The notes under the pieces were generated by a model. It saw nothing but the letters and a program-made list of their open reading frames with translations, had not been told where the DNA came from and did not search any database. From the NCBI RefSeq assembly GCF_000240165.1, contig NC_017586.1:620001-684000 (forward strand): a DNA stretch of 64,000 bases. Reading direction: 5' to 3'. The position numbers were made by a program, and so were the translations under genes. The stretch comes from Streptantibioticus cattleyicolor NRRL 8057 = DSM 46488 (lineage in GTDB: Bacteria; Actinomycetota; Actinomycetes; Streptomycetales; Streptomycetaceae). Positions 8,294 through 16,852 of this stretch are shown one piece after another; the first letter of the stretch is position 1; the number at the start of each line of letters is the position of its first letter.

Positions 8294-9508
8294 ATGCCCG
8301 AATCACCGGAAGAACACATCGGCGCGCGGATCGCGTCCTACCGCAAGCTGGCTGGATACACGCAACGCGAACTCGCCGAAGCGGCCTTCATCTCACTGGG
8401 TTGGGTCCGGAAGGTCGAACGAGGAGAGCGCGTACCCAGCCACGGCTTCCTCACCGCAGCAGCACGTACGCTCCACGTGTCCGTAGAGGAGCTGACCGGC
8501 CAGCCGTACCGGGGCGAATCACGTTCAGACCAGAGGGTTCACGCACCTATCCCCGGTATCCGTGCCGCAGTACGCCACTACGACCTGCCGGCCGACTGGT
8601 ATCCACAGCCGAAGCCGCTGCGGGACCTGGAGAGGGACGTGCGGACGGCCGGGGACTACCGGGCAGCGGCCCGGTACTCGCGGCTGGGCCAGATGCTGCC
8701 CAAGCTGCTGGAAGAACTCACGGCCGCAGTGCATCTGTCCGCAGAGCAGGAGCGGCGCCGCGCTGCGGGGCTCCTGGCCTCGGCCTACTACATGGCGCAC
8801 AGCCTGACGATGAGGCTCGGGTACCCGGACCTGATCGGGCAGCTGGAGGATCGGATGCAGTGGGCAGCCGATCTCTCGGGCGACCCGCTGATGCGGGCTC
8901 TGGCCGGCTGGACGCGTTCCTACTCGTTCGACGCCTTCGGTGACTACTCGGGGGGCTTGAAGGTACTCGCATCCGCCCGGGAGGAACTGGAGTCCGACGA
9001 TTCGGTCCGGAACGTCGATCAGGTCGTCATGGTCGGCAGTCTGCATCTCCGCGAGTCCTCTCTCGCCGCGTTCGCCGAGGACGCGGATGCAACGGCACAC
9101 CACCTGGAGAAGGCCACCTACTGGGCGAAGAAGATGCCACGCGGTACGGACGAACTGCATTACCACATGACGTTCGGGCCGTCGAACGTCGGCGTCCACG
9201 AAGTCGCTGCCGCAGTGGAACTGAAACGGCCTGATGAGGCTGTCCGAGTCGCCAAGAAGCTCAACTTCCCCGCAGACATGGCACGCACGCGCCAAGGGCA
9301 CCACTACGTCGCCGTCGCCCGTGCTTACCTATCTCTCGACAACAAAGACAAAGCACTCAAGTACCTGCAAGATGCCCGCAGGGTGGCCCCAGAGCAGACC
9401 AAGTACCACCCGATCGCGCGAGAGACAGCCCGGGTACTCACCCACAAGTACCGCCGGACCACGGAGGAACTGCGCTCGATCAGCTCCTGGCTTGGCGTGA
9501 AGTCCTAG
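8294..9508 (+). CDS. XRE-family regulator with TPR-like C-terminal domain
   Basis: Residues 1-72 form an XRE helix-turn-helix (IASYRKLAGYTQRELAEAA, then LGWVRKVERGERVPS). The remaining 330 residues are repeated helical pairs of TPR type, the layout of Streptomyces signal-responsive XRE regulators. The ATG at 8294 has GGGAG 7 nt upstream; a TTG two codons earlier is rejected. It is the only clear regulator directly ahead of the plus-strand cargo and may control the small genes or the lanthipeptide cluster. A very strong terminator follows. Confidence 0.85.
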   Translation: MPESPEEHIGARIASYRKLAGYTQRELAEAAFISLGWVRKVERGERVPSHGFLTAAARTLHVSVEELTGQPYRGESRSDQRVHAPIPGIRAAVRHYDLPADWYPQPKPLRDLERDVRTAGDYRAAARYSRLGQMLPKLLEELTAAVHLSAEQERRRAAGLLASAYYMAHSLTMRLGYPDLIGQLEDRMQWAADLSGDPLMRALAGWTRSYSFDAFGDYSGGLKVLASAREELESDDSVRNVDQVVMVGSLHLRESSLAAFAEDADATAHHLEKATYWAKKMPRGTDELHYHMTFGPSNVGVHEVAAAVELKRPDEAVRVAKKLNFPADMARTRQGHHYVAVARAYLSLDNKDKALKYLQDARRVAPEQTKYHPIARETARVLTHKYRRTTEELRSISSWLGVKS

Positions 9509-9526
9509 ACGAGTCAAGCGGTTTGC

Positions 9527-9565
9527 AAGACCGGAAGTACCCCAGCCCGGGGTACTTCCGGTCTT
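9527..9565. terminator. Strong intrinsic terminator
   Basis: A perfect 17-bp stem (AAGACCGGAAGTACCCC and its complement) with loop AGCCC is followed by TT. It ends the XRE transcript and insulates the genes downstream. Confidence 0.9.
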
Positions 9566-9616
9566 TTCATGGCGGCAATCTGTGAGCGTAGCCACACGGA
9601 TCGCATGGAGCCGACC

Positions 9617-9754
9617 ATGACGAACGAGCACAGCGCCACGCCCGGCGACAAGGGCGTCTCACCGACCAGAACCACACCTCCTTCCCCTTCCCCCCGCGCC
9701 GAGCGCCCCTCCGAACTGCCGATGGGCATCTTCCGTCGTGGTGGCGTGCGGTGA
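9617..9754 (+). CDS. Small polar protein, 45 aa
   Basis: The ATG has GGAG 6 nt upstream, and the stop overlaps the next start as GTGA. The Pro/Ser/Thr-rich sequence is probably disordered. It is the first of four tightly coupled small genes. Function unknown. Confidence 0.5.
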   Translation: MTNEHSATPGDKGVSPTRTTPPSPSPRAERPSELPMGIFRRGGVR

Positions 9755-9975
9755 GCCCCGAAAAGCCGTCCTGGCTTCGTATGGGCAAGCCGGTAATCGA
9801 TGCCGCGACCGGCCGTGAGGGCACGGTGAGCGGTATCGGGGAGCCCTGGATGACCAACAGGCCGCCGGACGTGGTCTACGTGCGCCCGGTGGGCGGCGGG
9901 ATCGAGTGGCGCGTCCCCATCGACCGGGTCCGGCCTGGCCCGGTGCCGTCACATCCGGCGGGAGGCGGCCGGTGA
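9751..9975 (+). CDS. Small KOW-like protein, 74 aa
   Basis: The GTG start overlaps the upstream stop. The segment GKPVIDAATGREGTVSGIG followed by VVYVRPVGGGIEWRVPIDRV reads as a small beta barrel of KOW or SH3 type. Similar short proteins occur beside XRE regulators in Streptomyces. Role unknown. Confidence 0.6.
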   Translation: MSPEKPSWLRMGKPVIDAATGREGTVSGIGEPWMTNRPPDVVYVRPVGGGIEWRVPIDRVRPGPVPSHPAGGGR

Positions 9976-10250
9976 GCACCGTCTTACCTCAGCGTCTGAC
10001 CCGGGCAACCTCCGGCGTCCACGGCCGACCGAGCGTCGCGGCGGGGGCTCCCGACGAAGCGTTGCTGCGGCGGGTGCTGGCGGGCCTGCGTGCCTGGGAC
10101 CGGCCCGAGCAGCCCGTGCCCGCCACCGCCGAGGACCGTACCGCCGCGGTGTCCATCCTCGCGCCGCCCCGGCCTTCGGGCCGGGCACGCCGCGGGCGGC
10201 CGTACCTGTTGGCGGGACGCGGGCGCCACCGCAAGGGAGGCCGGCCGTGA
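9972..10250 (+). CDS. Small basic protein, 92 aa
   Basis: The GTG at 9972 overlaps the stop of the preceding gene (GTGA) and its own stop overlaps the next start, so four genes form one coupled run. A short helix (PDEALLRRVLAGLRAWD) lies mid-protein; the C-terminus is Arg/Gly-rich. No family recognised. Confidence 0.5.
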   Translation: MSTVLPQRLTRATSGVHGRPSVAAGAPDEALLRRVLAGLRAWDRPEQPVPATAEDRTAAVSILAPPRPSGRARRGRPYLLAGRGRHRKGGRP

Positions 10251-10381
10251 AGTTCCGCTGGCATGCCTCCGGCCGGTACACCGGGCTCCTGGTGATCCTC
10301 ACGCTCCTGGCTCTGGTCGTCCTCATTGTGGCCCTGGCCGTCGCGGGTGCCCCGCCGTCTGCGCGCCCCGCGTTTCCCTGA
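10247..10381 (+). CDS. Single-pass membrane microprotein, 44 aa
   Basis: The GTG at 10247 is preceded by AAGGGAGG and overlaps the upstream stop as GTGA. Residues about 12-33 form one clear transmembrane helix (LLVILTLLALVVLIVALAV) after a basic N-terminus, giving an N-in orientation. Confidence 0.6.
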   Translation: MKFRWHASGRYTGLLVILTLLALVVLIVALAVAGAPPSARPAFP

Positions 10382-10432
10382 CGCCCACACCACCCGGCAG
10401 CCGTCACCCCCTCCCTTTACGACGAAGAAGAG

Positions 10433-11071
10433 ATGACACCGACCAAGCGACCTCTCGTCGTCCCCTACATCGCGCCCTGGAGCGGCGAGCGCACCGCCGC
10501 CCACCTGCTGGTGCACGACGCCCGAGGCACGGGCATCGTCTACGCCGACGAGCACCCTTTCGACCGTGACTCCCATGGAGTGCTCTACAAGCGCACCTTG
10601 CACCGGCCGGGCGTCGGTGACCCGTTGCTCGGGGACGTGCACGGCCCCCGGCAGCGCCGCGCGATGCGCAAGCTGCTGTGCCAGGTGTGCGGCCGGGCGG
10701 CGGACCGGGACGCGCGCGGCTGGCTGTGGCTGCTGCGCGCCGACCCCCGGACGCCGGAGTGGCCGGAGGGCGAGATGACCACACACCCGCCGCTGTGCCG
10801 GCGGTGCGCCCGCATCTCGGTGCGGCAGTGCCCGCACCTGAACGACCAGGCGGTCGCCGCACGCGTCGGCCGGCCCGAGATCGACCACGTGCTGGCCGTC
10901 CGCTACCGCAAAGGCGGCACCGCGCCCGAGCCTGCCGGGCACGCGGACGTCGTGCCGATCGCCGATCCGGCCATCCGCTGGTACCTGGCCACCCAGCTCG
11001 TCGCCACCTTGACCGGCTGCACCGTCGTGGACCTGAAGACCGAACTGGGCGACCGATCGTCGGCGGTGTGA
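10433..11071 (+). CDS. Zinc-ribbon-like hypothetical protein
   Basis: This 212-residue protein contains CQVC at about residues 83-86 and CRRC at about 122-125, with a further Cys soon after (RQCPHL), suggesting one zinc site. The N-terminal part has a beta-rich look (LLVHDARGTGIVYADEHPFD). GAAGAG precedes the ATG. A perfect hairpin overlaps the stop, so it ends its transcription unit. Confidence 0.6.
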   Translation: MTPTKRPLVVPYIAPWSGERTAAHLLVHDARGTGIVYADEHPFDRDSHGVLYKRTLHRPGVGDPLLGDVHGPRQRRAMRKLLCQVCGRAADRDARGWLWLLRADPRTPEWPEGEMTTHPPLCRRCARISVRQCPHLNDQAVAARVGRPEIDHVLAVRYRKGGTAPEPAGHADVVPIADPAIRWYLATQLVATLTGCTVVDLKTELGDRSSAV

Positions 11072-11100
11072 GCGGCGCGCCGATGGTGCCGCTCACACCG
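11064..11100 (+). terminator. Hairpin overlapping the stop of the zinc-ribbon gene
   Basis: A perfect 13-bp stem (CGGTGTGAGCGGC and its complement) with an 11-nt loop. The stop codon lies in the left arm. Confidence 0.7.
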
Positions 11101-11206
11101 CCATCCCCCCGGGGGGCCTCACGACGACAGCGCACCCCAGGACCCCTGCCATTCGCAGCCACCTGCTGCTCGCCGTAACCAACCACCCCACCGACAAGGA
11201 CACCTC

Positions 11207-12109
11207 ATGAAATCCGTGGTGACGTTCGCGACCTTCAATCTTGAGCAGAACGGATTCGGCTGCCGTGAGCGCCGGGAGCAGGCGTACGCGCTGATCAACA
11301 AGGTCCGTCCCGACGTGCTGTTCCGGCAGGAGATGCCCGGTGCGGACGCCGACTACCACCAGCACGTGCGGGAGGCCGAGCAGGCCCTGGCCATGGTCGG
11401 CTACCTGGGAGAGGGAAGCCGCACCGCGCTGTTCGTGCGCCCTGGGCTGTTCGACGTGCTCAAGGGATGGCCGAGCCCGCAGCCGGTGACGATGTCGGCG
11501 CCGACGGCACTGACTGTCCAGCTACGCGCGGCCGGCCCCGCCTCCACGCCGCTGATCCTGGTCGCCGACCACCTCAGCTACAGCACGCCGACGCTGCGCC
11601 TGATCGGAGCCGGGGAGCTGACGCGGTTCAACGACAAGTGGGTGGTGCTGCCGGACGGGACACGTCGCCGGGGACTGGCCGTCGCCGGTCTGGACGCCAA
11701 CTCCTACCCGAGCGGGGAATTCCTGACCGCTGAGCCGCGGCTGCCCAGGGTGGAAGAGATCCAGGACCGGCCGCACCGCGCCCACCGCACCGTCCTGGCC
11801 GCCGACGGCCGGCGCGTGATGGACCAGGCGCCGCACGACTTCCTGGTCACCGCCGGGCTGGACGATGTCGCCCGCGTGTGCGCGGCACACTCCCCGGGCG
11901 CCGTCGCCGCGACGATGGGACCGAGCATCACCCACGGGCCGGCGACCCGGGTGGACTGGGTGATGGCCTCCCGGCACCTGCGGGACGCCTGGGTCGGCGG
12001 TGAGGTGATCGACGCCTCTACCGTCTCCGACCACAACATCTTCGTGGGCCGGGCCGATCTCCAGATCCTCGTGGACATCCTGTCCGGTCCCCTGCCGGAG
12101 TTCGGATGA
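11207..12109 (+). CDS. Endonuclease/exonuclease/phosphatase-fold protein
   Basis: All the landmarks of the EEP superfamily are present in order: the first-strand Asn in FATFNLEQNG, the metal-binding Glu in FRQEMPG, the catalytic Asp and Asn in LDANSYP, and the final SDH at about residues 275-277. Members hydrolyse phosphodiesters of nucleic acids or lipids; the substrate is not predictable here. It overlaps the next gene, a degenerate relative, by ATGA. No signal peptide is seen, so it is probably cytoplasmic. Confidence 0.8.
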   Translation: MKSVVTFATFNLEQNGFGCRERREQAYALINKVRPDVLFRQEMPGADADYHQHVREAEQALAMVGYLGEGSRTALFVRPGLFDVLKGWPSPQPVTMSAPTALTVQLRAAGPASTPLILVADHLSYSTPTLRLIGAGELTRFNDKWVVLPDGTRRRGLAVAGLDANSYPSGEFLTAEPRLPRVEEIQDRPHRAHRTVLAADGRRVMDQAPHDFLVTAGLDDVARVCAAHSPGAVAATMGPSITHGPATRVDWVMASRHLRDAWVGGEVIDASTVSDHNIFVGRADLQILVDILSGPLPEFG

Positions 12110-12957
12110 TGCCCGGCGTCTCGAACGGCCTGCCCCGGCGCAGAGTTCCCCATGCGCTTTTCGGCCCACGCCTGTCTCGTCCGCAAGGCAGTGCCCCGGC
12201 CCGCATCCGCTTCGGGGTATGGAACCTTCACGGTCAAGGGGACCCGGGCTGCCTGAAGCGGGCGGTGGACAGTGACGCCGATGTGTTCGTGCTGCATGAC
12301 GTGCCGAACTGGCCTCAGGAGGACCTGGACTGCCTGGCCCGCTCCGGCTACCGGCTGGAACGTGCGGTGATGACGGACCGGCCCGGTTACCACACGCTGC
12401 TGCTGTGCCGCCCGCCGTGGTACACGCGCGGCGTGTGGAACCTGGCCGGCCGCCACTTCCACCCGGGGCTGGTGCGCATGCGCCTGATCCACCTGCCCCC
12501 GGATCCGGGCCAGGACCTGTACGGGATCTCGGGCCTGCGCCCGGCCGAGGAGGGCGCCGAAGTGCTGCTGATGGCCCTCCACATGTCGGAGCGCGGCCGG
12601 CGTCTGATGCGTCGGGCGACCGCCGCGCCGGGCCTGGCCGGTGGAGAGCTGGTGGCCGCGGTCGAGCAGCTGAGCGTGCAGGCCGAGGCCGAGCACGGCC
12701 CGGACTGGGCCCGCTGGCCCGAGCCCCCGCACACCCGGCCCGCCGGCCAGCCGGTGGACCCCACGTTCGGCCTGCACGACCCCGCCGCCCCGCGCGTGCT
12801 GATCCTGTCCCACTGCACCACCGACGACGACACCGGTCCCGAGACCGCAGACCAGGTAGTGATCAGCGGCGCCGCCAGCAGCACCGTGCACTGCCCGCCC
12901 GCTCCCACATCCGCCGACGATCAGATGTGCCTGGTGGACCTGGAGATACCGCGATGA
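12106..12957 (+). CDS. Degenerate EEP-fold paralogue
   Basis: The 283-residue product keeps the EEP opening (FGVWNLHGQG). The metal Glu position reads VLHDVPN, the D-x-N motif is missing, and the end lacks SDH (ILSHCTTDDD instead). It is therefore probably a non-catalytic partner of the upstream EEP protein, to which it is coupled by an ATGA overlap. The helix-rich middle (AAPGLAGGELVAAVEQLSVQ) is not typical of the core fold. Confidence 0.6.
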   Translation: MMPGVSNGLPRRRVPHALFGPRLSRPQGSAPARIRFGVWNLHGQGDPGCLKRAVDSDADVFVLHDVPNWPQEDLDCLARSGYRLERAVMTDRPGYHTLLLCRPPWYTRGVWNLAGRHFHPGLVRMRLIHLPPDPGQDLYGISGLRPAEEGAEVLLMALHMSERGRRLMRRATAAPGLAGGELVAAVEQLSVQAEAEHGPDWARWPEPPHTRPAGQPVDPTFGLHDPAAPRVLILSHCTTDDDTGPETADQVVISGAASSTVHCPPAPTSADDQMCLVDLEIPR

Positions 12958-13802
12958 CGAGCACCCGTATGCCCACGACAACCGCCGTCCCCGACCACGA
13001 CTTCCGTGCGCTGATGAGCAAACGTGCCGCCGGGTGGTCCCGCCGCAAGCCGCCGTCCGCGTTCAGATACGGCTTCCCGTTTCACGCCGTCCCCCAGGTG
13101 CTCGCTCACTTCACAGCCAAGCAGCACTCCGAACCCTGGCTCGCCGGACGCCTGGTGCGCTCCCTGGCCGCAGACATCGCCCGCTGGCAGGGCGTCTGGT
13201 CTCTGCACCAGCCCAGCGGCCTGTACCGCCTGGACGACCGCGGCCCCGGTTCCCTGTGCCACGCCCTGCTGATTGATCCCGCCGGCGTCATCCTCGCCTA
13301 CACGACATCCCACTCCGACGCCGCCTGCCGCCGCACCGGCATCCCCGCACCGCCCGCCGGCCAGCCGTGGCTGGCCAGCACCACCGAGCGCATCCCCCCG
13401 GACGGGGCGGTCAACGTCTGGCGCCACATCCTGCGCGTCAGCACCAGCGCGCCCATCGCGGTCAGCGGGGCCGCCTACAACGGATACAAGGACTGCCGCA
13501 CCCACGACCCGGGGACCCATCCGCTGCCGCAGACCATGCCCAACTGGTACCTCGCCGCCCAGGCCAGCGCCACCCGCCTCGCCCCGCTCATACCCCACTC
13601 CCCGGGTCAGACGTACCGCATCCACGACGGCACCGGCCTGGCCTGGCTCATCCGCATCCCGACCCACCCCGGTCGCAAACCCACCGCGCTGCGCGTGCAG
13701 ATGTCACCGGCCGACGAGCCGAAGATCATCCCTCTTGCCCCGCGCGCCGCAGCACAAGCCATGACCGACCCGCAGGTGAGCCTTCAGGACGCAGACCGCT
13801 GA
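12954..13802 (+). CDS. Hypothetical protein, 282 aa
   Basis: It starts at an ATG coupled to the upstream stop (ATGA); a longer frame back to 12405 is a shadow of the EEP paralogue. No motif was recognised. The middle contains an alternating beta pattern (LCHALLIDPAGVILAYTTS) and the protein is Trp- and His-rich. The operon position suggests it acts with the two EEP proteins. Confidence 0.6.
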   Translation: MTSTRMPTTTAVPDHDFRALMSKRAAGWSRRKPPSAFRYGFPFHAVPQVLAHFTAKQHSEPWLAGRLVRSLAADIARWQGVWSLHQPSGLYRLDDRGPGSLCHALLIDPAGVILAYTTSHSDAACRRTGIPAPPAGQPWLASTTERIPPDGAVNVWRHILRVSTSAPIAVSGAAYNGYKDCRTHDPGTHPLPQTMPNWYLAAQASATRLAPLIPHSPGQTYRIHDGTGLAWLIRIPTHPGRKPTALRVQMSPADEPKIIPLAPRAAAQAMTDPQVSLQDADR

Positions 13803-13924
13803 CCGACTCCCCCTCTTCCCGCCCCGCCGGGCGGCGCCCGCCCGCCCGGCCTTCCCTCTTCCGCCTCTTCTGCCCCGCCCCCTCCGGGAGGCCGGCAACT
13901 CACAACTGGACGGACGGTGTACCG

Positions 13925-15070
13925 ATGACCTGGCGTGACCGCGCCCGTGACCTGGCTGCCACGCTGGAAAAGACCGGCGACCTGCACGACCACCGCTGGC
14001 GTGCCGCTGTCGAGGAAGTCCCCCGGCACGAGTTCGTGCCCGCCTTCTACCTGCCCGGGGACGACGACCCCGGCGTCTGGCACCGCGTCGGGGTCGACCA
14101 CGACGGCTACCTGGACGCGGTCTACACCGACCAGACCCTGGTCACCTACCTGGACCCGCACACCGCGGCGAACGCCGGCACCGGCCTGGCCGGCGTGCCC
14201 AGTTCCTCCAGCACCCGTCCGGGCCTGGTGGTCCGCATGCTCGAAACCCTCGGCGTCGAGGCGCATCACGCCGTGCTGGACATCGGCACGGCCACCGGGT
14301 ACCAGGCAGCGCTGATCGCCCACCGGCTCAACGCCTCCGGCCGGCTCACCACCGCCGACATCGACCCGTTGTTCACCACCCACGCCCAAGCCGCTCTCCA
14401 GCTACTCGGTTACACCCCCGAGGTGGTCACCTGCGACGCCACCACCTACCTGTGGTCAGAGATGTTCGACCGGATCATCAGCGGCTGTGCCCTGCCCCGC
14501 ATCACGGACACGCTGCGGGCCGCACTGCGGCCGGGCGGCCGGCTGATCGCCCCCTTGATGCCGCCGCTCGGCTGCGCGCTGGTCGTGCTCACTGCCGAGG
14601 ACCACGGCGTCCTGGAAGGCCGCTTCCTGCCCGGGCAGGTCGCGGTCATGCCCGCCCGCCAGCACCCCGCCAGCTACCCCGCACCCGCCGCCGGGCCCGG
14701 TGTGACGGCCGCCACGATCACCGGGACCAGCACCGTGCCCGTCGAGGCGTTCGACGACCCGTGCTTCCTGTTCCTGCTGGCCGGCCACCTGCCCGGTGTC
14801 GATCTCCAGACCGGCGACGGGGATACCGTGCCCGTCCGGCGGCTGGTGATGCCCGACGGCTCCTGGGCCGAAGGCCGCTTCGCGCCCCACCAGCCGGTCC
14901 TGTGGCGCGAGGTCGGCGACCACCGCATCCGCCGCACCCTCAACCGCTGCTGGACCTGGTACCTGCAACACGACCGCCCGGCCTTCGACCGCTTCGGCCT
15001 GACCATCACCTCCACCGGCACCCACCGCCTATGGTTCGACAGCCCCAACCACGTCCTCACCTCCTTCTGA
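13925..15070 (+). CDS. PIMT-type methyltransferase, ATP-grasp-system-like
   Basis: Residues about 96-200 hold the SAM-binding core of protein-L-isoaspartate methyltransferases: VLDIGTATGYQAALIA (motif I) and an acidic strand end (LTTADIDP), preceded by STRPGLVVRML. The total length of 381 residues and the C-terminal segment RFGLTITSTGTHRLWFDSP resemble the methyltransferases that accompany ATP-grasp peptide maturation systems. No ATP-grasp ligase lies in the window. Relatives methylate Asp side chains and drive aspartimide or isoAsp formation in peptides. It may act on the lanthipeptide precursor or be an orphan. Confidence 0.7.
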   Translation: MTWRDRARDLAATLEKTGDLHDHRWRAAVEEVPRHEFVPAFYLPGDDDPGVWHRVGVDHDGYLDAVYTDQTLVTYLDPHTAANAGTGLAGVPSSSSTRPGLVVRMLETLGVEAHHAVLDIGTATGYQAALIAHRLNASGRLTTADIDPLFTTHAQAALQLLGYTPEVVTCDATTYLWSEMFDRIISGCALPRITDTLRAALRPGGRLIAPLMPPLGCALVVLTAEDHGVLEGRFLPGQVAVMPARQHPASYPAPAAGPGVTAATITGTSTVPVEAFDDPCFLFLLAGHLPGVDLQTGDGDTVPVRRLVMPDGSWAEGRFAPHQPVLWREVGDHRIRRTLNRCWTWYLQHDRPAFDRFGLTITSTGTHRLWFDSPNHVLTSF

Positions 15071-15285
15071 ACGCCTCGAACGGTCGGCGTGGTATCAGAC
15101 GGAGCAGGCCAGGACCCCTCGTCAGGGTTGATTTCCGGCCGAACTCGGGCGCGCCGCAGCGGAAACACTCATAGTCGCCTCGAAGGCGAGACGCCCTGGC
15201 TAGCGTCGTGCCCACCGCCCCCCAAGTTCAAGTTCCGTCGCCAGACGGACAGTTCCCCGACGAAGCACGAAGGAAGACCCGCTCG

Positions 15286-16563
15286 ATGACTGATGTGACC
15301 TCTGACCACGAGCATGCTGCGCGACTGCGCGACGCGGTCGTGGACGAGCTTGTCGACCGCGGCGAGATCGTTTCAAAGGACGTCGAAGCCGTGATGCGCA
15401 AGGTCGCGCGGCACGCGTTCACCCCTGAGGCGAGCCTGGAGGACGCGTACCACACCTACAACGCAGTGGTCACCAAGAGGAACGAGCATGGCAGGGCTGT
15501 CAGCTCGGTGTCCGCCCCGCAGATCCAGGCGTTCATGCTGGAGCAGGCCGAGGTCCGACCGGGCATGCGGGTGCTGGAGATCGGCTCCGGCGGCCTGAAC
15601 GCGGCCTACCTGGCCGAGCTGGTCGGGAACACCGGCGAGGTCACCACCGTCGACATCGACCCGGAGGTGACGGAGCGTGCCGCGCGCCTGCTGGCGCAGG
15701 CCGGCTACCCGGACGTGCGCGTGCTGCTCGCCGATGCCACCGAGGGCGTTGCGGCTCACGCCCCCTACGACGTGATCATGGTGACGGTCGGGTCGTGGGA
15801 CATTCCGCCCGCATGGATCGAGCAGCTCACTGCAACCGGGCGCCTGGTCGTGCCGCTGAGGATCCGTGGTCTGGTGCGCTCGGTCGCCTTCCAGCGCCAG
15901 GGCAATCGACTAGTCAGCACCTCGGCGCGGATCTGCGGGTTCGTGTCCATGCAAGGTGCCGGAGCGCACGAGGCCGATCTGCTGCTGGTCAACGGCACTG
16001 AGGAGATCGTCCTGCGGTTCGATGACGGTCTGCCTGCTGATCCGGGCCAGTTGAACAACGCGGTGCGAAGCCCACGTGTCGAGATCTCGACCGGGGTCCT
16101 GGTCCGGCGGATGGAGCCGGTGGACACGCTCCAGCTGTACATGGCCACCGTCCTGCCCGGCTTTTGCACCATGTCCGTGGACGCGGGCCTGGACACCGGG
16201 CTGGTCGCTCCGCGCAACAAGGGCTTTTCGATGGCCTGCGTCGAGGGGGCGAACTTCGCCTACATCACCACGCGTATCGCGGAGGATGATGCCTTCGCGG
16301 AATTCGTGGTCCATGCCTTCGGTCCGGGCGGTCCCACGCTGGCCGAAGCGATCGCCGACCATGTGCGCACATGGGACAGGGAACACCGCGGCGGCCCGGG
16401 CCCGCGCATCACCCTTTACCCGGCCGGCACCCCCGATGACCAGATCCCTGAACTTCCCGGCGGACGGGTGATCGACAAGACCCACTGCCGGGTCACGCTC
16501 TCCTGGTCCCCGACCGCGACCGCCGCCGAGGACCGGGCAACCCAGCACCACACCACCGAGTAA
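15286..16563 (+). CDS. FxLD-system PIMT-like methyltransferase
   Basis: The 425-residue product has a PIMT-type SAM core: VSAPQIQAFMLEQAEVRPG, motif I VLEIGSGGLNAAYLAEL, then VTTVDIDPEV. A family-specific C-terminal domain of about 200 residues follows. It lies 14 nt upstream of an FxLD precursor gene, the arrangement of the FxLD-system methyltransferase family. Characterised relatives of this kind (LanSA) O-methylate a core Asp, which collapses to a succinimide or isoAsp. The ATG at 15286 has AAGGAAG upstream; a longer frame from 15208 is rejected. Confidence 0.88.
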   Translation: MTDVTSDHEHAARLRDAVVDELVDRGEIVSKDVEAVMRKVARHAFTPEASLEDAYHTYNAVVTKRNEHGRAVSSVSAPQIQAFMLEQAEVRPGMRVLEIGSGGLNAAYLAELVGNTGEVTTVDIDPEVTERAARLLAQAGYPDVRVLLADATEGVAAHAPYDVIMVTVGSWDIPPAWIEQLTATGRLVVPLRIRGLVRSVAFQRQGNRLVSTSARICGFVSMQGAGAHEADLLLVNGTEEIVLRFDDGLPADPGQLNNAVRSPRVEISTGVLVRRMEPVDTLQLYMATVLPGFCTMSVDAGLDTGLVAPRNKGFSMACVEGANFAYITTRIAEDDAFAEFVVHAFGPGGPTLAEAIADHVRTWDREHRGGPGPRITLYPAGTPDDQIPELPGGRVIDKTHCRVTLSWSPTATAAEDRATQHHTTE

Positions 16564-16577
16564 AGAGAGAGGTCACC

Positions 16578-16775
16578 ATGCCCGACGTCCTGCTGCCGGA
16601 CAACACCCGCTTAGCCGACGACCCGGCCGACGACGACTTCACGCTGGATGTCCGAATCGTCGTGGCCACCGGGCCCATGGCCGGCTACGCGGACTGCCCG
16701 ACCGACGACGGCTGCGGCAACACCTGCGCCAACGGCGCCAGTGCGTGCGACTCCTACATCGGCGACCCGGCCTGA
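16578..16775 (+). CDS. lanA: FxLD-family lanthipeptide precursor
   Basis: The 65-residue precursor carries the diagnostic FxLD box (FTLD, residues 21-24) in an acidic leader. Its C-terminal part holds four Cys (40, 46, 50, 57), Thr 42 and 49, Ser 55 and 59, and Asp 39, 43, 44 and 58. Thr/Ser and Cys supply (methyl)lanthionine rings, and the Asp residues are candidate methyltransferase targets. GAGAGG lies upstream of the ATG. Leu12 is encoded by TTA (16611-16613), so translation probably depends on bldA. The leader cleavage site cannot be set from sequence. Confidence 0.92.
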   Translation: MPDVLLPDNTRLADDPADDDFTLDVRIVVATGPMAGYADCPTDDGCGNTCANGASACDSYIGDPA

Positions 16776-16852
16776 CGGATCGGCGATGGTCCGGGGTGCC
16801 GGGTACCTCCCGGCGCCCCGCCACCCTCCTGTCACCGCTGCGGAGGCGACCT

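Noticed and set aside
12405-12953. N-terminal extension of the frame ending at 13802
   Set aside because: It is a Pro/Arg/Gly-rich shadow of the EEP paralogue. The ATGA overlap at 12954 marks the true start.
13367-13924. Upstream part of the first methyltransferase frame
   Set aside because: It lies antiparallel in character to the 282-aa gene and has Arg/His-rich shadow composition; the ATG at 13925 starts the conserved domain.
15071-15285. Promoter for the FxLD operon
   Set aside because: No pair of -35 and -10 boxes with acceptable spacing was convincing in this gap.
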